A stretch of 64,000 bases of DNA, from NCBI RefSeq assembly GCF_004345025.1, contig NZ_CP037745.1, forward strand, positions 1,178,001-1,242,000. The letters are read 5' to 3'. This document shows positions 1-10,834 of this stretch, piece by piece. Every line of letters begins with the position of its first letter. The stretch's first letter is position 1. The notes beneath the pieces are model-generated. The model had not been told where the DNA came from. It saw nothing but the letters and a program-made list of their open reading frames with translations, and made no database searches. The stretch is from Rheinheimera sp. D18 (GTDB lineage Bacteria > Pseudomonadota > Gammaproteobacteria > Enterobacterales > Alteromonadaceae). A program made the translations under genes and the position numbers.

Positions 1-131
1 CACATTTTACGTTATTACCGGGTGATATAGTGCTTACCGGTACGCCGGCTGGCGTTGGGCCACTGCATTTGGGTGATCAGCTGCAATTGCAGCTTGCTAA
101 TTTTTTTAGCGTTAACAGTAGGGTATATTAA
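1..131 (+). CDS. ycgM: Fumarylacetoacetate hydrolase family protein, C-terminal end (partial)
   Basis: Only the last 43 codons are in the window; the frame opens at base 3 and stops at 129-131. The visible residues include LLPGDIVLTGTPAGVGPL, the typical C-terminal core of the FAH fold, in which a G-T-P-x-G-V-G loop lies near the metal/substrate site. These proteins hydrolyse or isomerise acylpyruvates and similar 2-keto acids in the cytoplasm. The stop is 2 bp before the ycgN start, so the two are very probably co-transcribed. E. coli has the same neighbours, ycgM then ycgN, which is why I use that symbol. The N-terminal catalytic acidic residues are outside the window. Confidence 0.85.
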   Translation, partial: HFTLLPGDIVLTGTPAGVGPLHLGDQLQLQLANFFSVNSRVY

Positions 132-133
132 GC

Positions 134-634
134 ATGACGTTGGCTGAACGGTTTTGGCAAAATAAAACGCTGGATGAAATGAACCAGCAAGAGTGGGAAG
201 CACTGTGTGATGGCTGTGGTAAATGTTGTCTAAATAAGTTTATTGATGATGACGACGAAGACGAAGCTGGGCCGACTGCTGTTTTGCATAATAACGAACA
301 GGTACATTATACCAATATTGCTTGTCGTTATTTAAATAGCCATAAGTGTGAGTGCACCGAGTATAACCAGCGCACGCTATTAGTGCCTGATTGCATTGCG
401 CTAACTAAAGAAAATTTAAAAGACATTTTCTTTATGCCAACCAGCTGTGCTTACCGGCGGTTACATGAGGGCCGGGGGTTACCGCATTGGCACCCATTAT
501 TAAATGATGGTAAAAAAAGCTTGATGCATAAAAAGCAAATGTCGGTACGCAATAAAAGTATTTCAGAACTGCAGGTTAACCTTGAGGATTTTGAAGATTA
601 TATTGTGCGCTGGCCATTGAACGATTTAGATTAG
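134..634 (+). CDS. ycgN: YcgN/UPF0260 cysteine-cluster protein
   Basis: A 166-residue cytoplasmic protein of the UPF0260 (YcgN) family; its biochemical role is not established. The family signature is plain. The cluster CDGCGKCCLNK lies near residues 25-35, and more cysteines follow at CRYL, CECTEY, DCI and TSCAYR, a pattern suggesting a metal or Fe-S site (inference). The C-terminal half holds the conserved RRLHEGRGLPHWHPL stretch. Length matches the family, about 150-165 residues. The ATG at 134 follows the upstream stop by 2 bp, so translational coupling with the FAH-family gene is likely. Confidence 0.92.
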   Translation: MTLAERFWQNKTLDEMNQQEWEALCDGCGKCCLNKFIDDDDEDEAGPTAVLHNNEQVHYTNIACRYLNSHKCECTEYNQRTLLVPDCIALTKENLKDIFFMPTSCAYRRLHEGRGLPHWHPLLNDGKKSLMHKKQMSVRNKSISELQVNLEDFEDYIVRWPLNDLD

Positions 635-663
635 TTATTACCCACAATTTGGGGAGTTTTAGC

Positions 664-1281
664 TTGCCAGTTATAGAGTATATTCAAAAACTAATGCAGC
701 ACTTTAGCCCAACTACGGTGCAGCTGATTATTAGTAGTTTGGTCATCGCGCTGTATTTTATGATCAGTCGGCGTTTGGCACCCTTGCTATTTCAGGTTAT
801 TTCGCGCAGCCGCCTTAAAGCTGAAATGCACAAACGTGCATTGGTGGTGTCGCATATTTTACTGGCGTTGCTGCTAGCCGTAGTACTGAGCGTGGTGTGG
901 GGCGTTGATATTCGCGGTTTGCTGGTACTGGCATCGTCAATGATCGCCGTAATCGGTGTCGCGTTATTTGCCGCATGGAGCCTACTGAGTAATATTACTG
1001 CGTTTTTTATCTTGCTGGGGCAAAAAGCCTTTGCCGAAGGTATGGAAATACGTGTTATTGATGGTGGTAATCATCTTGAAGGCAAAATTGTTGAAATAAA
1101 TTTATTTAGCACCGTACTACGTACTAAAGATAATGAACAGATTGTATACCCCAATAACTTATTGATCTCGCGACCAGTAGTCATTTATCCGAAAAAGAGC
1201 CGCAAGGTAGTACAAAATACCGTTGCAGAAAAAGCCCAGCGCTGGCGGCGTAAGCTATTGATTGGCAACAAAAGTGAGTAG
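664..1281 (+). CDS. Small MscS-family mechanosensitive channel-like membrane protein
   Basis: An inner-membrane protein with three hydrophobic segments (about residues 12-30, 60-80 and 88-112) followed by a beta-rich domain containing EGMEIRVIDGGNHLEGKIVEIN and a YPNNLL motif. That layout is the pore helix plus beta domain of MscS channels, which release solutes on hypo-osmotic shock. It is short (205 aa) and lacks most of the C-terminal vestibule of E. coli MscS (286 aa). I chose the TTG at 664 because GGGGAG at 651-656 is a well-spaced ribosome-binding site for it; the TTG at 649 has none. It sits alone between ycgN and smc. Channel function is inferred from the fold only. Confidence 0.75.
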   Translation: MPVIEYIQKLMQHFSPTTVQLIISSLVIALYFMISRRLAPLLFQVISRSRLKAEMHKRALVVSHILLALLLAVVLSVVWGVDIRGLLVLASSMIAVIGVALFAAWSLLSNITAFFILLGQKAFAEGMEIRVIDGGNHLEGKIVEINLFSTVLRTKDNEQIVYPNNLLISRPVVIYPKKSRKVVQNTVAEKAQRWRRKLLIGNKSE

Positions 1282-1357
1282 TATTACCGTGACAGCAACA
1301 CAATGCACTGCTACATTCGACCAAACGCCATGCTAACTAGAATGTAATCTTGCCCTA

Positions 1358-4300
1358 ATGCGCTTAAAACAGATCAAGCTATCCGGCTTTAAGTCGTTTG
1401 TTGATAGCACTACCGTACCTTTTCCCCAGCAAATGACCGCCGTGGTTGGGCCTAATGGTTGCGGCAAATCTAACGTTATAGACGCGGTGCGTTGGGTACT
1501 AGGCGAAAGCTCAGCAAAAAACTTACGCGGCGATGCCATGACCGACGTTATCTTTAACGGCTCATCGCAGCGAAAGCCCGTGTCGCAAGCCTCTGTTGAG
1601 CTCGTGTTTGAAAATACCGAGGGCCGTTTAACCGGTGGCTTGGCAGATCGTAGCGAAATTTCTATTAAGCGTATTGTTACTCGTGATGCGCAATCTAATT
1701 ATTTTCTTAATGGCAGTAAGTGCCGTCGTCGCGATATTACCGATATTTTCTTAGGCACTGGCCTTGGCCCGCGCAGTTACGCCATTATTGAACAAGGCAT
1801 GATTTCGCGCCTAATTGAATCTAAACCACAAGAACTTAGAGTGTTTTTAGAAGAAGCCGCCGGTATTTCCAAATACAAAGAGCGACGCCGCGAAACGGAA
1901 AACCGCATTAAACATACCCGCGAAAATTTAGACCGCTTAGCTGATGTGCGTGAAGAGCTGGGCAAAAATATTGAAAAGCTTAAACGACAGGCCACGGCAG
2001 CGCAGCGCTATAAAGAGCTTAAAGCCCAAGAGCGTAAGTTAAAAGCAGAGCTAACTACAATAAAATGGCTGCATTATACCAACCATTTTAACGCGCTAGA
2101 GCAGCAGCGCTTGCAACAGCAAACAGAACTAGATAAATATCAATCGCAAGAGCTTGGCGATCAGCGGGTGTTGTTAGAGTTAAAGCAGCAAGCGCAAGAT
2201 GGCCGACAAGCATTAGAGCAAATACAAAGCCAGTTTTATCAGTTAGGCGCATTGATCAGCCGTTTAGAGCAGCAAATTTTGCATCAGCGCCAAACGCAGC
2301 AAACCTTGTATGCACAAGCACAACAGGCGAAGCGCAGCTTGCAGCAGGCGAATGACTATATTGCTAGTGAGCAAGCGCAGCAGCATGAGCTAGAGCAGCA
2401 GTTACAGCAAGATGAACCTCAGCTAGAAATACTACTGGAGCAACTAGACGAGCTTAGCCAGCAGTTACAGTTGCTAGAAGAAGAACAGCAACAACAACAG
2501 CGCGCGTTTATGCACTGGCAACAGCAGCAGTTTAGTTTGCAGCAACAACAGCAACAGCAACAAATGCAATTGCAGAACCAGCAACAGCAACTAAACGACA
2601 ACCTACAGCAGCAAAACCAATTGCAACAAGAGCTGACCGAATTAGCCTTGGCGCCGCTGCTACAGCGTCAACAGCAGTTAGCCCAACAATTACAGCAAAG
2701 CATTAGCCAAGTAGAAAAGGCTGAGCAAGCCTATAATGAGCTGCAGTTAACATTGCAACAGCAGCAGCGGCTTCACCGCGAACTCGACGTGCAGCAGTTG
2801 CACGCGAGCTCAGAGTTACAGCAGCTACAGCGAGAGCAACAACGTTTGCAGCAAATGCAGCAGCAAAAAGATGATCAACAGCAACAGTTATTACAACAGC
2901 TACAGGTTAAAACTGGCTGGGCTAGCGCGGTGGCATTAGCGCTTGGCCAGTTGCAACACGCAATGGTAGCGCAAAGTATGCAACCAAGCAGCCTAGCTAT
3001 GGTTAGTACCAATACTCAACCTGCAGCACCTAACAGCCTAGCGACGAAAATTGAGCAAGGTGTTTATCCTGATAGCTTTAACCAAATTATTTGCGCGCAA
3101 ACGCTAGAGCAGGCGCAACAACTGCAACCGCAGCTGCAAATGGGGCAGTCGGTGATCTGCGCGGAGGGCATTTGGCTGGGCAGTAACTGGTTAATACCCA
3201 GTAGCGTCGAGCAGCAAGACAGCTACCTGCTGCGAGTAGAACGTTTAGCTCAACTACAAATAGCTATAGTGGCGGCACAACAACACCAGCAACACATAAA
3301 TAACCAGCTTGAAGCACAAACCGAGCAGGTAATTGCCGCGACGCAGCAAGTAGAACACGCGCAGCAAGTCGTTAATAACGAGCAGCGTCAGCAACAACAG
3401 CTGCAAACTGATCTGCTATTGGCTGAGCAAGCATTGCAGCAAGCGCAAAAGCTGAGCGAGAAACTGGCCACTGAGTACGCAAAATTACAACTTAATCAAG
3501 CACAGCAACAAGAGCGTATTGAGCAACTTTCACTGGCGCTAGAGTTAACTGCTGAACAACTGATTGAACATGATAGCGCGCAGCAGCAACTGCAGCAGCA
3601 AGGTGGCTCACAGCAGCAACAGTTACAACAATTACGCGCTCAGTTTGAGCAAAAACGTCAGCAACAACAACAGTTGCTCATGCAGCAAAAAGTGGCCGAA
3701 CAACAACTCAGTACATTACAACAAAACCTTCTGCGTATGCGTTCGCAGCAACAGCAATTACAAGAGCAAGTAAGCGAACTTGAGCAAAAGTTACAAGGCG
3801 ATGACGAGCCGGAGCTGATATTACAAGAGCAACTACAACAAAGCCTGATTGAGCGCGAAGATGCCGAGCAAAAAATGGTGAGGCAGCAGGATGAACTCGC
3901 CAATGTAGAAGCGCAAATTCGGCAGCTTGAACAAGGGCAGCAAGGCATTATGCAGCTGCTAAATAAAAAACGCGCTGCATTAGAAGATTTGCGACTGGAT
4001 GCAGAAGGCTATCGAGTGCGAGCCAATAATATGATGGAGCTACTACGCGAGCAACAGGCTAACATGAAAGATGTATTAGCTCAGTTGCCAGCCGACGCTG
4101 ACGAAACAACATGGCAGCAGCAGTTAGATAAAACCATTGATGCGGTAGGCAGGTTAGGGCCGATAAACTTAGCCGCTATTGACGAATACGAACAGCAAGC
4201 AGAGCGCAAACATTATCTGGATGCGCAAAATGATGATTTAACCGCAGCAATGGACACCTTAGAAACCGCCATTCGCAAAATTGATAAAGAAACGCGACAA

Positions 4301-4771
4301 AAATTTAAAGACACCTTCGAGCAGGTTAACGAAGGATTAAAAACCCTGTTTCCTAAGGTGTTCGGTGGCGGCAGTGCGTATTTAGCGTTAACCGAAGAAG
4401 ACATGCTAGAAACAGGTGTTACTATCATGGCGCGACCGCCAGGGAAAAAAAACAGCACAATACATTTATTATCGGGTGGTGAAAAAGCCCTAACCGCTTT
4501 ATCATTGGTGTTTTCAATTTTTCGACTTAATCCAGCGCCGTTTTGTATGCTAGATGAAGTAGATGCGCCACTTGACGATGCTAACGTAGGTCGGTTTTGT
4601 AATTTGGTGCGAGAAATGTCGGAAACAGTACAATTTATTTATATTAGCCACAATAAAATTGCCATGGAAATGGCGGCACAGTTAATGGGCGTGACGATGC
4701 AAGAACCCGGTGTATCACGAGTAGTTGCTGTAGATGTGGATGATGCTGTAAAAATGGCAGCAGCCTCTTAA
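1358..4771 (+). CDS. smc: Chromosome segregation protein SMC
   Basis: A 1137-residue SMC ATPase that forms the dimeric ring of the bacterial condensin, normally with ScpA and ScpB. The N-terminal half-domain has Walker A GPNGCGKS at residues 31-38. The C-terminal half has the signature LLSGGEKAL near 1037 and Walker B FCMLDEVDAPLDD near 1060. Two long coiled coils flank a hinge at roughly 515-630. The coiled coils are extraordinarily rich in glutamine, with a run of eight at 395-402 encoded by mixed CAG and CAA codons. ATG 1358 begins with MRLKQIKLSGFKSF, the canonical SMC start. zipA follows after 14 bp and then ligA, a conserved order in many gammaproteobacteria that have SMC rather than MukB. 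Confidence 0.97.
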   Translation: MRLKQIKLSGFKSFVDSTTVPFPQQMTAVVGPNGCGKSNVIDAVRWVLGESSAKNLRGDAMTDVIFNGSSQRKPVSQASVELVFENTEGRLTGGLADRSEISIKRIVTRDAQSNYFLNGSKCRRRDITDIFLGTGLGPRSYAIIEQGMISRLIESKPQELRVFLEEAAGISKYKERRRETENRIKHTRENLDRLADVREELGKNIEKLKRQATAAQRYKELKAQERKLKAELTTIKWLHYTNHFNALEQQRLQQQTELDKYQSQELGDQRVLLELKQQAQDGRQALEQIQSQFYQLGALISRLEQQILHQRQTQQTLYAQAQQAKRSLQQANDYIASEQAQQHELEQQLQQDEPQLEILLEQLDELSQQLQLLEEEQQQQQRAFMHWQQQQFSLQQQQQQQQMQLQNQQQQLNDNLQQQNQLQQELTELALAPLLQRQQQLAQQLQQSISQVEKAEQAYNELQLTLQQQQRLHRELDVQQLHASSELQQLQREQQRLQQMQQQKDDQQQQLLQQLQVKTGWASAVALALGQLQHAMVAQSMQPSSLAMVSTNTQPAAPNSLATKIEQGVYPDSFNQIICAQTLEQAQQLQPQLQMGQSVICAEGIWLGSNWLIPSSVEQQDSYLLRVERLAQLQIAIVAAQQHQQHINNQLEAQTEQVIAATQQVEHAQQVVNNEQRQQQQLQTDLLLAEQALQQAQKLSEKLATEYAKLQLNQAQQQERIEQLSLALELTAEQLIEHDSAQQQLQQQGGSQQQQLQQLRAQFEQKRQQQQQLLMQQKVAEQQLSTLQQNLLRMRSQQQQLQEQVSELEQKLQGDDEPELILQEQLQQSLIEREDAEQKMVRQQDELANVEAQIRQLEQGQQGIMQLLNKKRAALEDLRLDAEGYRVRANNMMELLREQQANMKDVLAQLPADADETTWQQQLDKTIDAVGRLGPINLAAIDEYEQQAERKHYLDAQNDDLTAAMDTLETAIRKIDKETRQKFKDTFEQVNEGLKTLFPKVFGGGSAYLALTEEDMLETGVTIMARPPGKKNSTIHLLSGGEKALTALSLVFSIFRLNPAPFCMLDEVDAPLDDANVGRFCNLVREMSETVQFIYISHNKIAMEMAAQLMGVTMQEPGVSRVVAVDVDDAVKMAAAS

Positions 4772-4785
4772 TTAAAGGTAACCTT

Positions 4786-5643
4786 ATGGCTTTCGAATTA
4801 CGATTAGTATTTATTATTATTGGCGCCCTAATATTGGGAGCGCTGTTGTTGCATGGGTTGTGGACCGTGCGAAAAAATGCTGGGCAGCCTAGGCATAGGT
4901 ACTACGACGAATCAGTTAAAGAAAACACTGACAAGGCTGAGGGTTTTGATGAGTTGGGTGTGGGTGCTGTGCGTGTCGTTAAAAAAGCGGACAATGCAGC
5001 TGCGAGTAACGTAAAACCTGAGATACATCAACGCGAAAGCTTGCCCCGCACTTCGCTAATGCAAAGCGAAGAAGTGCAAGCTGAGTTACCTTTTGATGAG
5101 CCGCAAGAGCCAAGATTACATTTTGCTGCTTTAGACGAGGTTGACGCTGCAGAGATGTCATTTGAGGCAGAGCCAATAACCGCGGCGGAAGAGCCGATAA
5201 CCAGCCCGGAAGAACCAGCAGAAGTACTTATTTTGTATGTGTTGCTACCGGAAAACAAAGAAATGAAAGGCCCAGATTTATTATCACTGCTATTAACACT
5301 GGGCTTTAAATACGGTGATATGGATATATTCCACCGTCACCAAGACAGTGCCGGCTCAGGTGCGGTGTTATTTAGTTTGGCCAATATGTTTAACCCAGGT
5401 ACTTTTGATTTAGAAAATATAAATAAATTAGCAACCCGTGGCGTGAGCTTATTTATGATGTTACCCGGCCCTGGCGAGCCACTACAAAACTTTAATTTAA
5501 TGCACAATGCGGCTAAAAAACTAGCAGAAGAGTTTGGCGGCCAAGTGCTTGATGGCCAACGCAGTGTATTAACGGTGCAAACTGTGCGGCATTATGTGGA
5601 TAAAATACGTGAGTTTCAGCGCCAACAATTGATCCATGGTTAA
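4786..5643 (+). CDS. zipA: Cell division protein ZipA
   Basis: A 285-residue bitopic inner-membrane protein that tethers FtsZ to the membrane and stabilises the Z ring. It has the expected three parts: an N-terminal membrane helix (about residues 4-24, LRLVFIIIGALILGALLLHG), an acidic Glu/Pro/Ala-rich linker (about 40-145), and a C-terminal FtsZ-binding domain (about 145-285) that includes FKYGDMDIFHRH and SLANMFNPGTFD. An AAGG ribosome-binding site precedes ATG 4786. The gene lies 14 bp after smc, probably in the same transcript, and is followed by an intrinsic terminator before ligA. Length is within the family range. Confidence 0.96.
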   Translation: MAFELRLVFIIIGALILGALLLHGLWTVRKNAGQPRHRYYDESVKENTDKAEGFDELGVGAVRVVKKADNAAASNVKPEIHQRESLPRTSLMQSEEVQAELPFDEPQEPRLHFAALDEVDAAEMSFEAEPITAAEEPITSPEEPAEVLILYVLLPENKEMKGPDLLSLLLTLGFKYGDMDIFHRHQDSAGSGAVLFSLANMFNPGTFDLENINKLATRGVSLFMMLPGPGEPLQNFNLMHNAAKKLAEEFGGQVLDGQRSVLTVQTVRHYVDKIREFQRQQLIHG

Positions 5644-5661
5644 ATGCTAAAATAGTATTAG

Positions 5662-7770
<2,109 letters not shown>

Positions 7771-8106
7771 ATGCCAGATTTTCTTTATCAGTTATTACTC
7801 GATTGGGGCAGTGTATTTCGCCCCTATGTGCGCGATATAGCGCTGGCAATGGTAGCAACCTGCTTGGTGGTATTTGGTGATGACATTAACCGCTTTGTGC
7901 GCCGTCAAATTGCTACACTGCATTTTATTTGGCGCACCGGTATTTTTGTCTTGTTATGTGCCTTTGGTTATGGCGCATTAACCATTTTTTTAACGCCGGT
8001 AGTGGCGGGCCAACTTGGCAAGCTTAGTAACCTGTGGCTACCTTGGGTTAGCTTAGGTATTTTTACCGTGCTAGGTATTTTGGCACAGCGTAAGCGCCAA
8101 GTATGA
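7771..8106 (+). CDS. DUF3392 family membrane protein
   Basis: A 111-residue protein with three predicted membrane helices. It matches the DUF3392 family by its layout (FRPYVRDIALAMVATCLVVF, then GDDINRFVRR, then FVLLCAFGYGALTIFLTP). The family has no known function and occurs in marine gammaproteobacteria. The ATG directly abuts the ligA stop, and its last bases overlap the next gene in an ATGA junction, so the three genes are probably translated from one message. The family assignment is from memory of its conserved stretches. Confidence 0.8.
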   Translation: MPDFLYQLLLDWGSVFRPYVRDIALAMVATCLVVFGDDINRFVRRQIATLHFIWRTGIFVLLCAFGYGALTIFLTPVVAGQLGKLSNLWLPWVSLGIFTVLGILAQRKRQV

Positions 8107-8594
8107 GTAAAGTACCCCTGTGGCCGGTGCTAGATGATTACGGTTTACAAAAGATACCGCTGCGTTTTTATGGCTTACTATTGCTGTTACTGCGTCCCTA
8201 TATTTGCTGGGTACTAACGCTAACCTTGCCGCAAGAGCATCGCTCTATGTTGGCGTTTATCTATCCGTTACAAAGTGACTTTATCCTTGCATGCTTAGTT
8301 GCTGCACCTGTATTACTTCTTGTCGCGGCGCAAAGCCAACGTAAGCCTAAAGGTTATGCGCCGTGGCGCCATGTTTGGCGCTATGGGCGTTTTATCATGT
8401 TGGTCGTAGCAATAGCTGATTTTGCTTTTACGCTATCACATCTACCGTCGCAGTTTATGCTAGACACGCCTTGGCGCGTGGTATCGCCATTATTATTATT
8501 GGTTGGCGCTATTTGGCTGGTGTATTCGCAAACCCTAAAAATGGTGTTTTCTGAATGGCCGCTACCGCCTGAATCAAAGCCCGCCGCAGACTAA
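8103..8594 (+). CDS. DUF2919 (YfeZ-like) inner membrane protein
   Basis: A 163-residue polytopic protein with about four hydrophobic helices (residues ~22-42, 50-75, 95-113 and 125-148). The features that recall DUF2919 (E. coli YfeZ) are an N-terminal DDYGLQKIP-type motif, an LRPYICWVLTL helix and an FPLQ/YPLQ-like YPLQSDF segment. Function is unknown. Its ATG overlaps the DUF3392 stop by 4 bp (ATGA). Its 3' end overlaps the convergent receiver-TPR gene by 4 bp, leaving no room for a separate terminator. Confidence 0.75.
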   Translation: MSKVPLWPVLDDYGLQKIPLRFYGLLLLLLRPYICWVLTLTLPQEHRSMLAFIYPLQSDFILACLVAAPVLLLVAAQSQRKPKGYAPWRHVWRYGRFIMLVVAIADFAFTLSHLPSQFMLDTPWRVVSPLLLLVGAIWLVYSQTLKMVFSEWPLPPESKPAAD

Positions 8595-10213
8595 GCGAGT
8601 TTAGACAAATGCTTTTGCTTTAATTGCTCGTAACGTACTAACTGCTCTGGTTTTAGCTTACTGCTGTCAATTAATAACTGACAATGTTGTAGTAGTTGTT
8701 GTTTTTGCTGTGGGTTGCACAGCGCCCGTGGCGAGGTTACCAAGGTTTGCCATAGGTTGAGCGCAATGCCAACATTTTTTGGCATCACTTGCCAGGCTAA
8801 AATAAAGGCAGAAAATGCTTCTTGCCAATTACCATGTTGGTATAACTGCACCGCGTTATTGTTTAATTCGCGAGGGCCAAGTGGCATAGCGGCACGTTCT
8901 TGCTGCTCTTGCGACAAGTAAGCGGCAAATACCGGTTCCGGTTGTTGTTGGCGGCAATGCTGGCTAATACGGCTAAATAAGGTTTTTGATGCATCAGTTA
9001 AGCCCACTTCATGTAAGGCTTTAGCTTTGTCTAGCGCATCTTCTAAAGATTGGATCTCGGTATTGTCACTTAACTCAGTTAATAACTGGCGGGCTTTTGC
9101 CCGATGATCTTGTAAATACAATAACCGAGCGTGTAACACTTGCTGGGCTTCAGTTAATTGCTGTTGGCCAAATTGGCGCTGTACGGTATTTAGCGATAGG
9201 GTAGCCTGACGATTTAAACGGCTTTGTTGCTCGCTGTCATCAACGCTTAAGGCAAAATCGATGCTGGCACGCGCCAAGTTTAAATACAGATCCGGCTGCT
9301 CGTACAGTGAGTGTCGGGCAAATTTCACCATATCGCGGGCTGCGCGATACTGCATTTCGTAATCATGGTTTAACCGCGACAGCTGCAGTAGCTTTTGTTG
9401 GCGCATTAAATTGCGTGGCGCAATATTGGCGGCGGCGAGAATATGCTGCTGTGCTTGCTGATATTGCTGTTGTTTAAACTCAAGCTCAGATAGGCAGTCT
9501 AGGGCAAATAGCCGCGTTTCAGTGCGCACCAGCATGTGTTCTAATTCGGCAAAAGCTTGTGCTTCATTATTATTGTGTAATAAGCAGCGTACCTTGCCTA
9601 TCTTGGCCCAGCTAAAGGGTTGTAGGTGCAGCATAGCGGTAAAAAAGGTCAGCGCTTCGGTATAGGCTTGCTGTTGCAGCAAGATGTCGCCTTTCATTTT
9701 TAGTAATAACGGAAACAGCTTATGTAATTCAGGTTGAGCCAGTTGCTGGTTTAATAAATCTAACGCTTTATCGTATTGTTGATGCTCTAGCTGGCTGTAT
9801 ACAGGGCGTAACTGCAGTTTGCGTTTTAGTACACGTTCAATACGTTGTTGTAAATCACGAATAACATAAGGCTTGGCTAAAAACTCATCTGGCTGCAGTT
9901 CTAATACGCTATGTACCAACGCGGGATCGGTTTCTGCGCTAATAAAAATAAGGCCGCAGCTTAATTTATGTAGACCCGTTATTTTTAACTCTTCAAATAG
10001 CTGATAGCCATCTTTACCTTGCGGTAAGTTATAAGCACAAATAATCAGATCGTAACTATTTTGTTTACACAAATTAAGCGCTGTGTTCGCGCGGTCGGCA
10101 TAGCTTAAGTTCTGATAACCTAATTGCTCTAACGCATAGCGTAAATAACTTTGGCTAAGGCTTTGGTCGTCAATAATTAAAATGCGCTCATCGCGTTTAA
10201 CAGCAGGTTGCAT
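8591..10213 (-). CDS. Receiver-TPR protein with degenerate phospho-acceptor site
   Basis: A ~540-residue cytoplasmic protein. A CheY-like receiver covers roughly residues 8-130, and the rest is TPR-like helical repeats (for example YDKALDLLNQQL and YTEALTFFTAMLHLQPFSWAKIG). The acidic pocket ILIIDD and the switch lysine in FLAKPY are present. At the phospho-acceptor position, however, the sequence reads DLIICAYNLP, where related proteins have C-D-Y-N-L. The codon at 10034-10036 is GCT (Ala) where one base change would give GAT (Asp), so the receiver probably cannot be phosphorylated in the normal way. I prefer Met at 10213 (MQPAVKRDERILIIDD); the frame also opens at 10270. It stands alone. 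Partners are unknown; TPRs suggest protein-protein contacts. Confidence 0.85.
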   Translation of the reverse strand: MQPAVKRDERILIIDDQSLSQSYLRYALEQLGYQNLSYADRANTALNLCKQNSYDLIICAYNLPQGKDGYQLFEELKITGLHKLSCGLIFISAETDPALVHSVLELQPDEFLAKPYVIRDLQQRIERVLKRKLQLRPVYSQLEHQQYDKALDLLNQQLAQPELHKLFPLLLKMKGDILLQQQAYTEALTFFTAMLHLQPFSWAKIGKVRCLLHNNNEAQAFAELEHMLVRTETRLFALDCLSELEFKQQQYQQAQQHILAAANIAPRNLMRQQKLLQLSRLNHDYEMQYRAARDMVKFARHSLYEQPDLYLNLARASIDFALSVDDSEQQSRLNRQATLSLNTVQRQFGQQQLTEAQQVLHARLLYLQDHRAKARQLLTELSDNTEIQSLEDALDKAKALHEVGLTDASKTLFSRISQHCRQQQPEPVFAAYLSQEQQERAAMPLGPRELNNNAVQLYQHGNWQEAFSAFILAWQVMPKNVGIALNLWQTLVTSPRALCNPQQKQQLLQHCQLLIDSSKLKPEQLVRYEQLKQKHLSKLA

Positions 10214-10355
10214 AGTTAGCAGCAAGTCCAAACAGGCAAGATGGGCATCACTATAGCAAATTTTTAACAAAAGATAATGAAGTAGAGGTAAAAGTAGAGC
10301 GTTGCTGTTCTAGCTGAAGCTAAAAATGTATGGAGTAAAAGTGTTTTGCAGAAAA

Positions 10356-10431
10356 TGGTGGATTGTACTGGGTTCGAACCAGTGACCCCCGCCTTGTAAG
10401 GGCGGTGCTCTCCCAGCTGAGCTAACAATCC
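10356..10431 (-). tRNA. tRNA-Val (anticodon UAC), copy 3 of the operon
   Basis: A 76-nt cloverleaf with encoded 3' CCA. The acceptor stem pairs GGATTGT with ACAATCC, the T arm contains GGTTCGAACC, and the anticodon TAC is read from plus-strand 10396-10398. This copy has a C27-G43 pair at the top of the anticodon stem, while the two upstream copies have U-G there. It is last in the three-gene transcript. Confidence 0.97.
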
Positions 10432-10456
10432 ATGGGAAAAAGCATATTACAAAAAT

Positions 10457-10532
10457 TGGTGGATTGTACTGGGTTCGAACCAGTGACCCCCGCCTTGTAA
10501 GGGCGATGCTCTCCCAGCTGAGCTAACAATCC
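10457..10532 (-). tRNA. tRNA-Val (anticodon UAC), copy 2
   Basis: Same 76-nt cloverleaf with encoded CCA. By eye it differs from the 10356 copy only at position 27 (U, giving a U-G pair) and is identical to the 10559 copy. A 25-bp spacer separates it from the downstream copy. Confidence 0.97.
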
Positions 10533-10558
10533 ATGGGATAAAATATGTTACATCAAAA

Positions 10559-10634
10559 TGGTGGATTGTACTGGGTTCGAACCAGTGACCCCCGCCTTGT
10601 AAGGGCGATGCTCTCCCAGCTGAGCTAACAATCC
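10559..10634 (-). tRNA. tRNA-Val (anticodon UAC), copy 1, promoter-proximal
   Basis: First of three tandem tRNA-Val genes, 76 nt with encoded CCA. It lies about 20 bp from the -10 box of a near-consensus promoter. A tRNA-Val block beside gltX is also found in E. coli (valU operon). Confidence 0.97.
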
Positions 10635-10653
10635 ATGCCGTTTGATGGCGCTC

Positions 10654-10681
10654 ATTATAGGGAGCATGGTTTTGCTGTCAA
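10654..10681 (-). promoter_or_regulatory. Sigma-70 promoter of the tRNA-Val operon
   Basis: On the minus strand there is a perfect -35 TTGACA (plus 10676-10681), a 16-bp spacer and a perfect -10 TATAAT (plus 10654-10659). A GC-rich discriminator GAGCGCC follows, as is typical of stringently controlled stable-RNA promoters. The predicted 5' leader before the first tRNA is about 13 nt. Confidence 0.88.
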
Positions 10682-10834
10682 CATTATTTTATTAAATATG
10701 GTTCGCTTGCTGCAAAAGTAAACATAATGCCAATATTTAACTGAAAACATAAGCTAACACCTCACCTAAAGCAGTGCATCCAACGCGGGGCATTGTTACA
10801 ATACTCGGTATTATTGCACTGTGATGGATAAACT

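Noticed and set aside
2500..2600. Glutamine run as a triplet-repeat tract or assembly error
   Set aside because: Codons alternate CAG and CAA irregularly and the frame is open throughout the 1137-residue gene.
2419..3948. Cysteine/serine-rich open frames opposite smc
   Set aside because: They are the antisense of CAG/CAA-rich coding sequence and have no start signals or homology.
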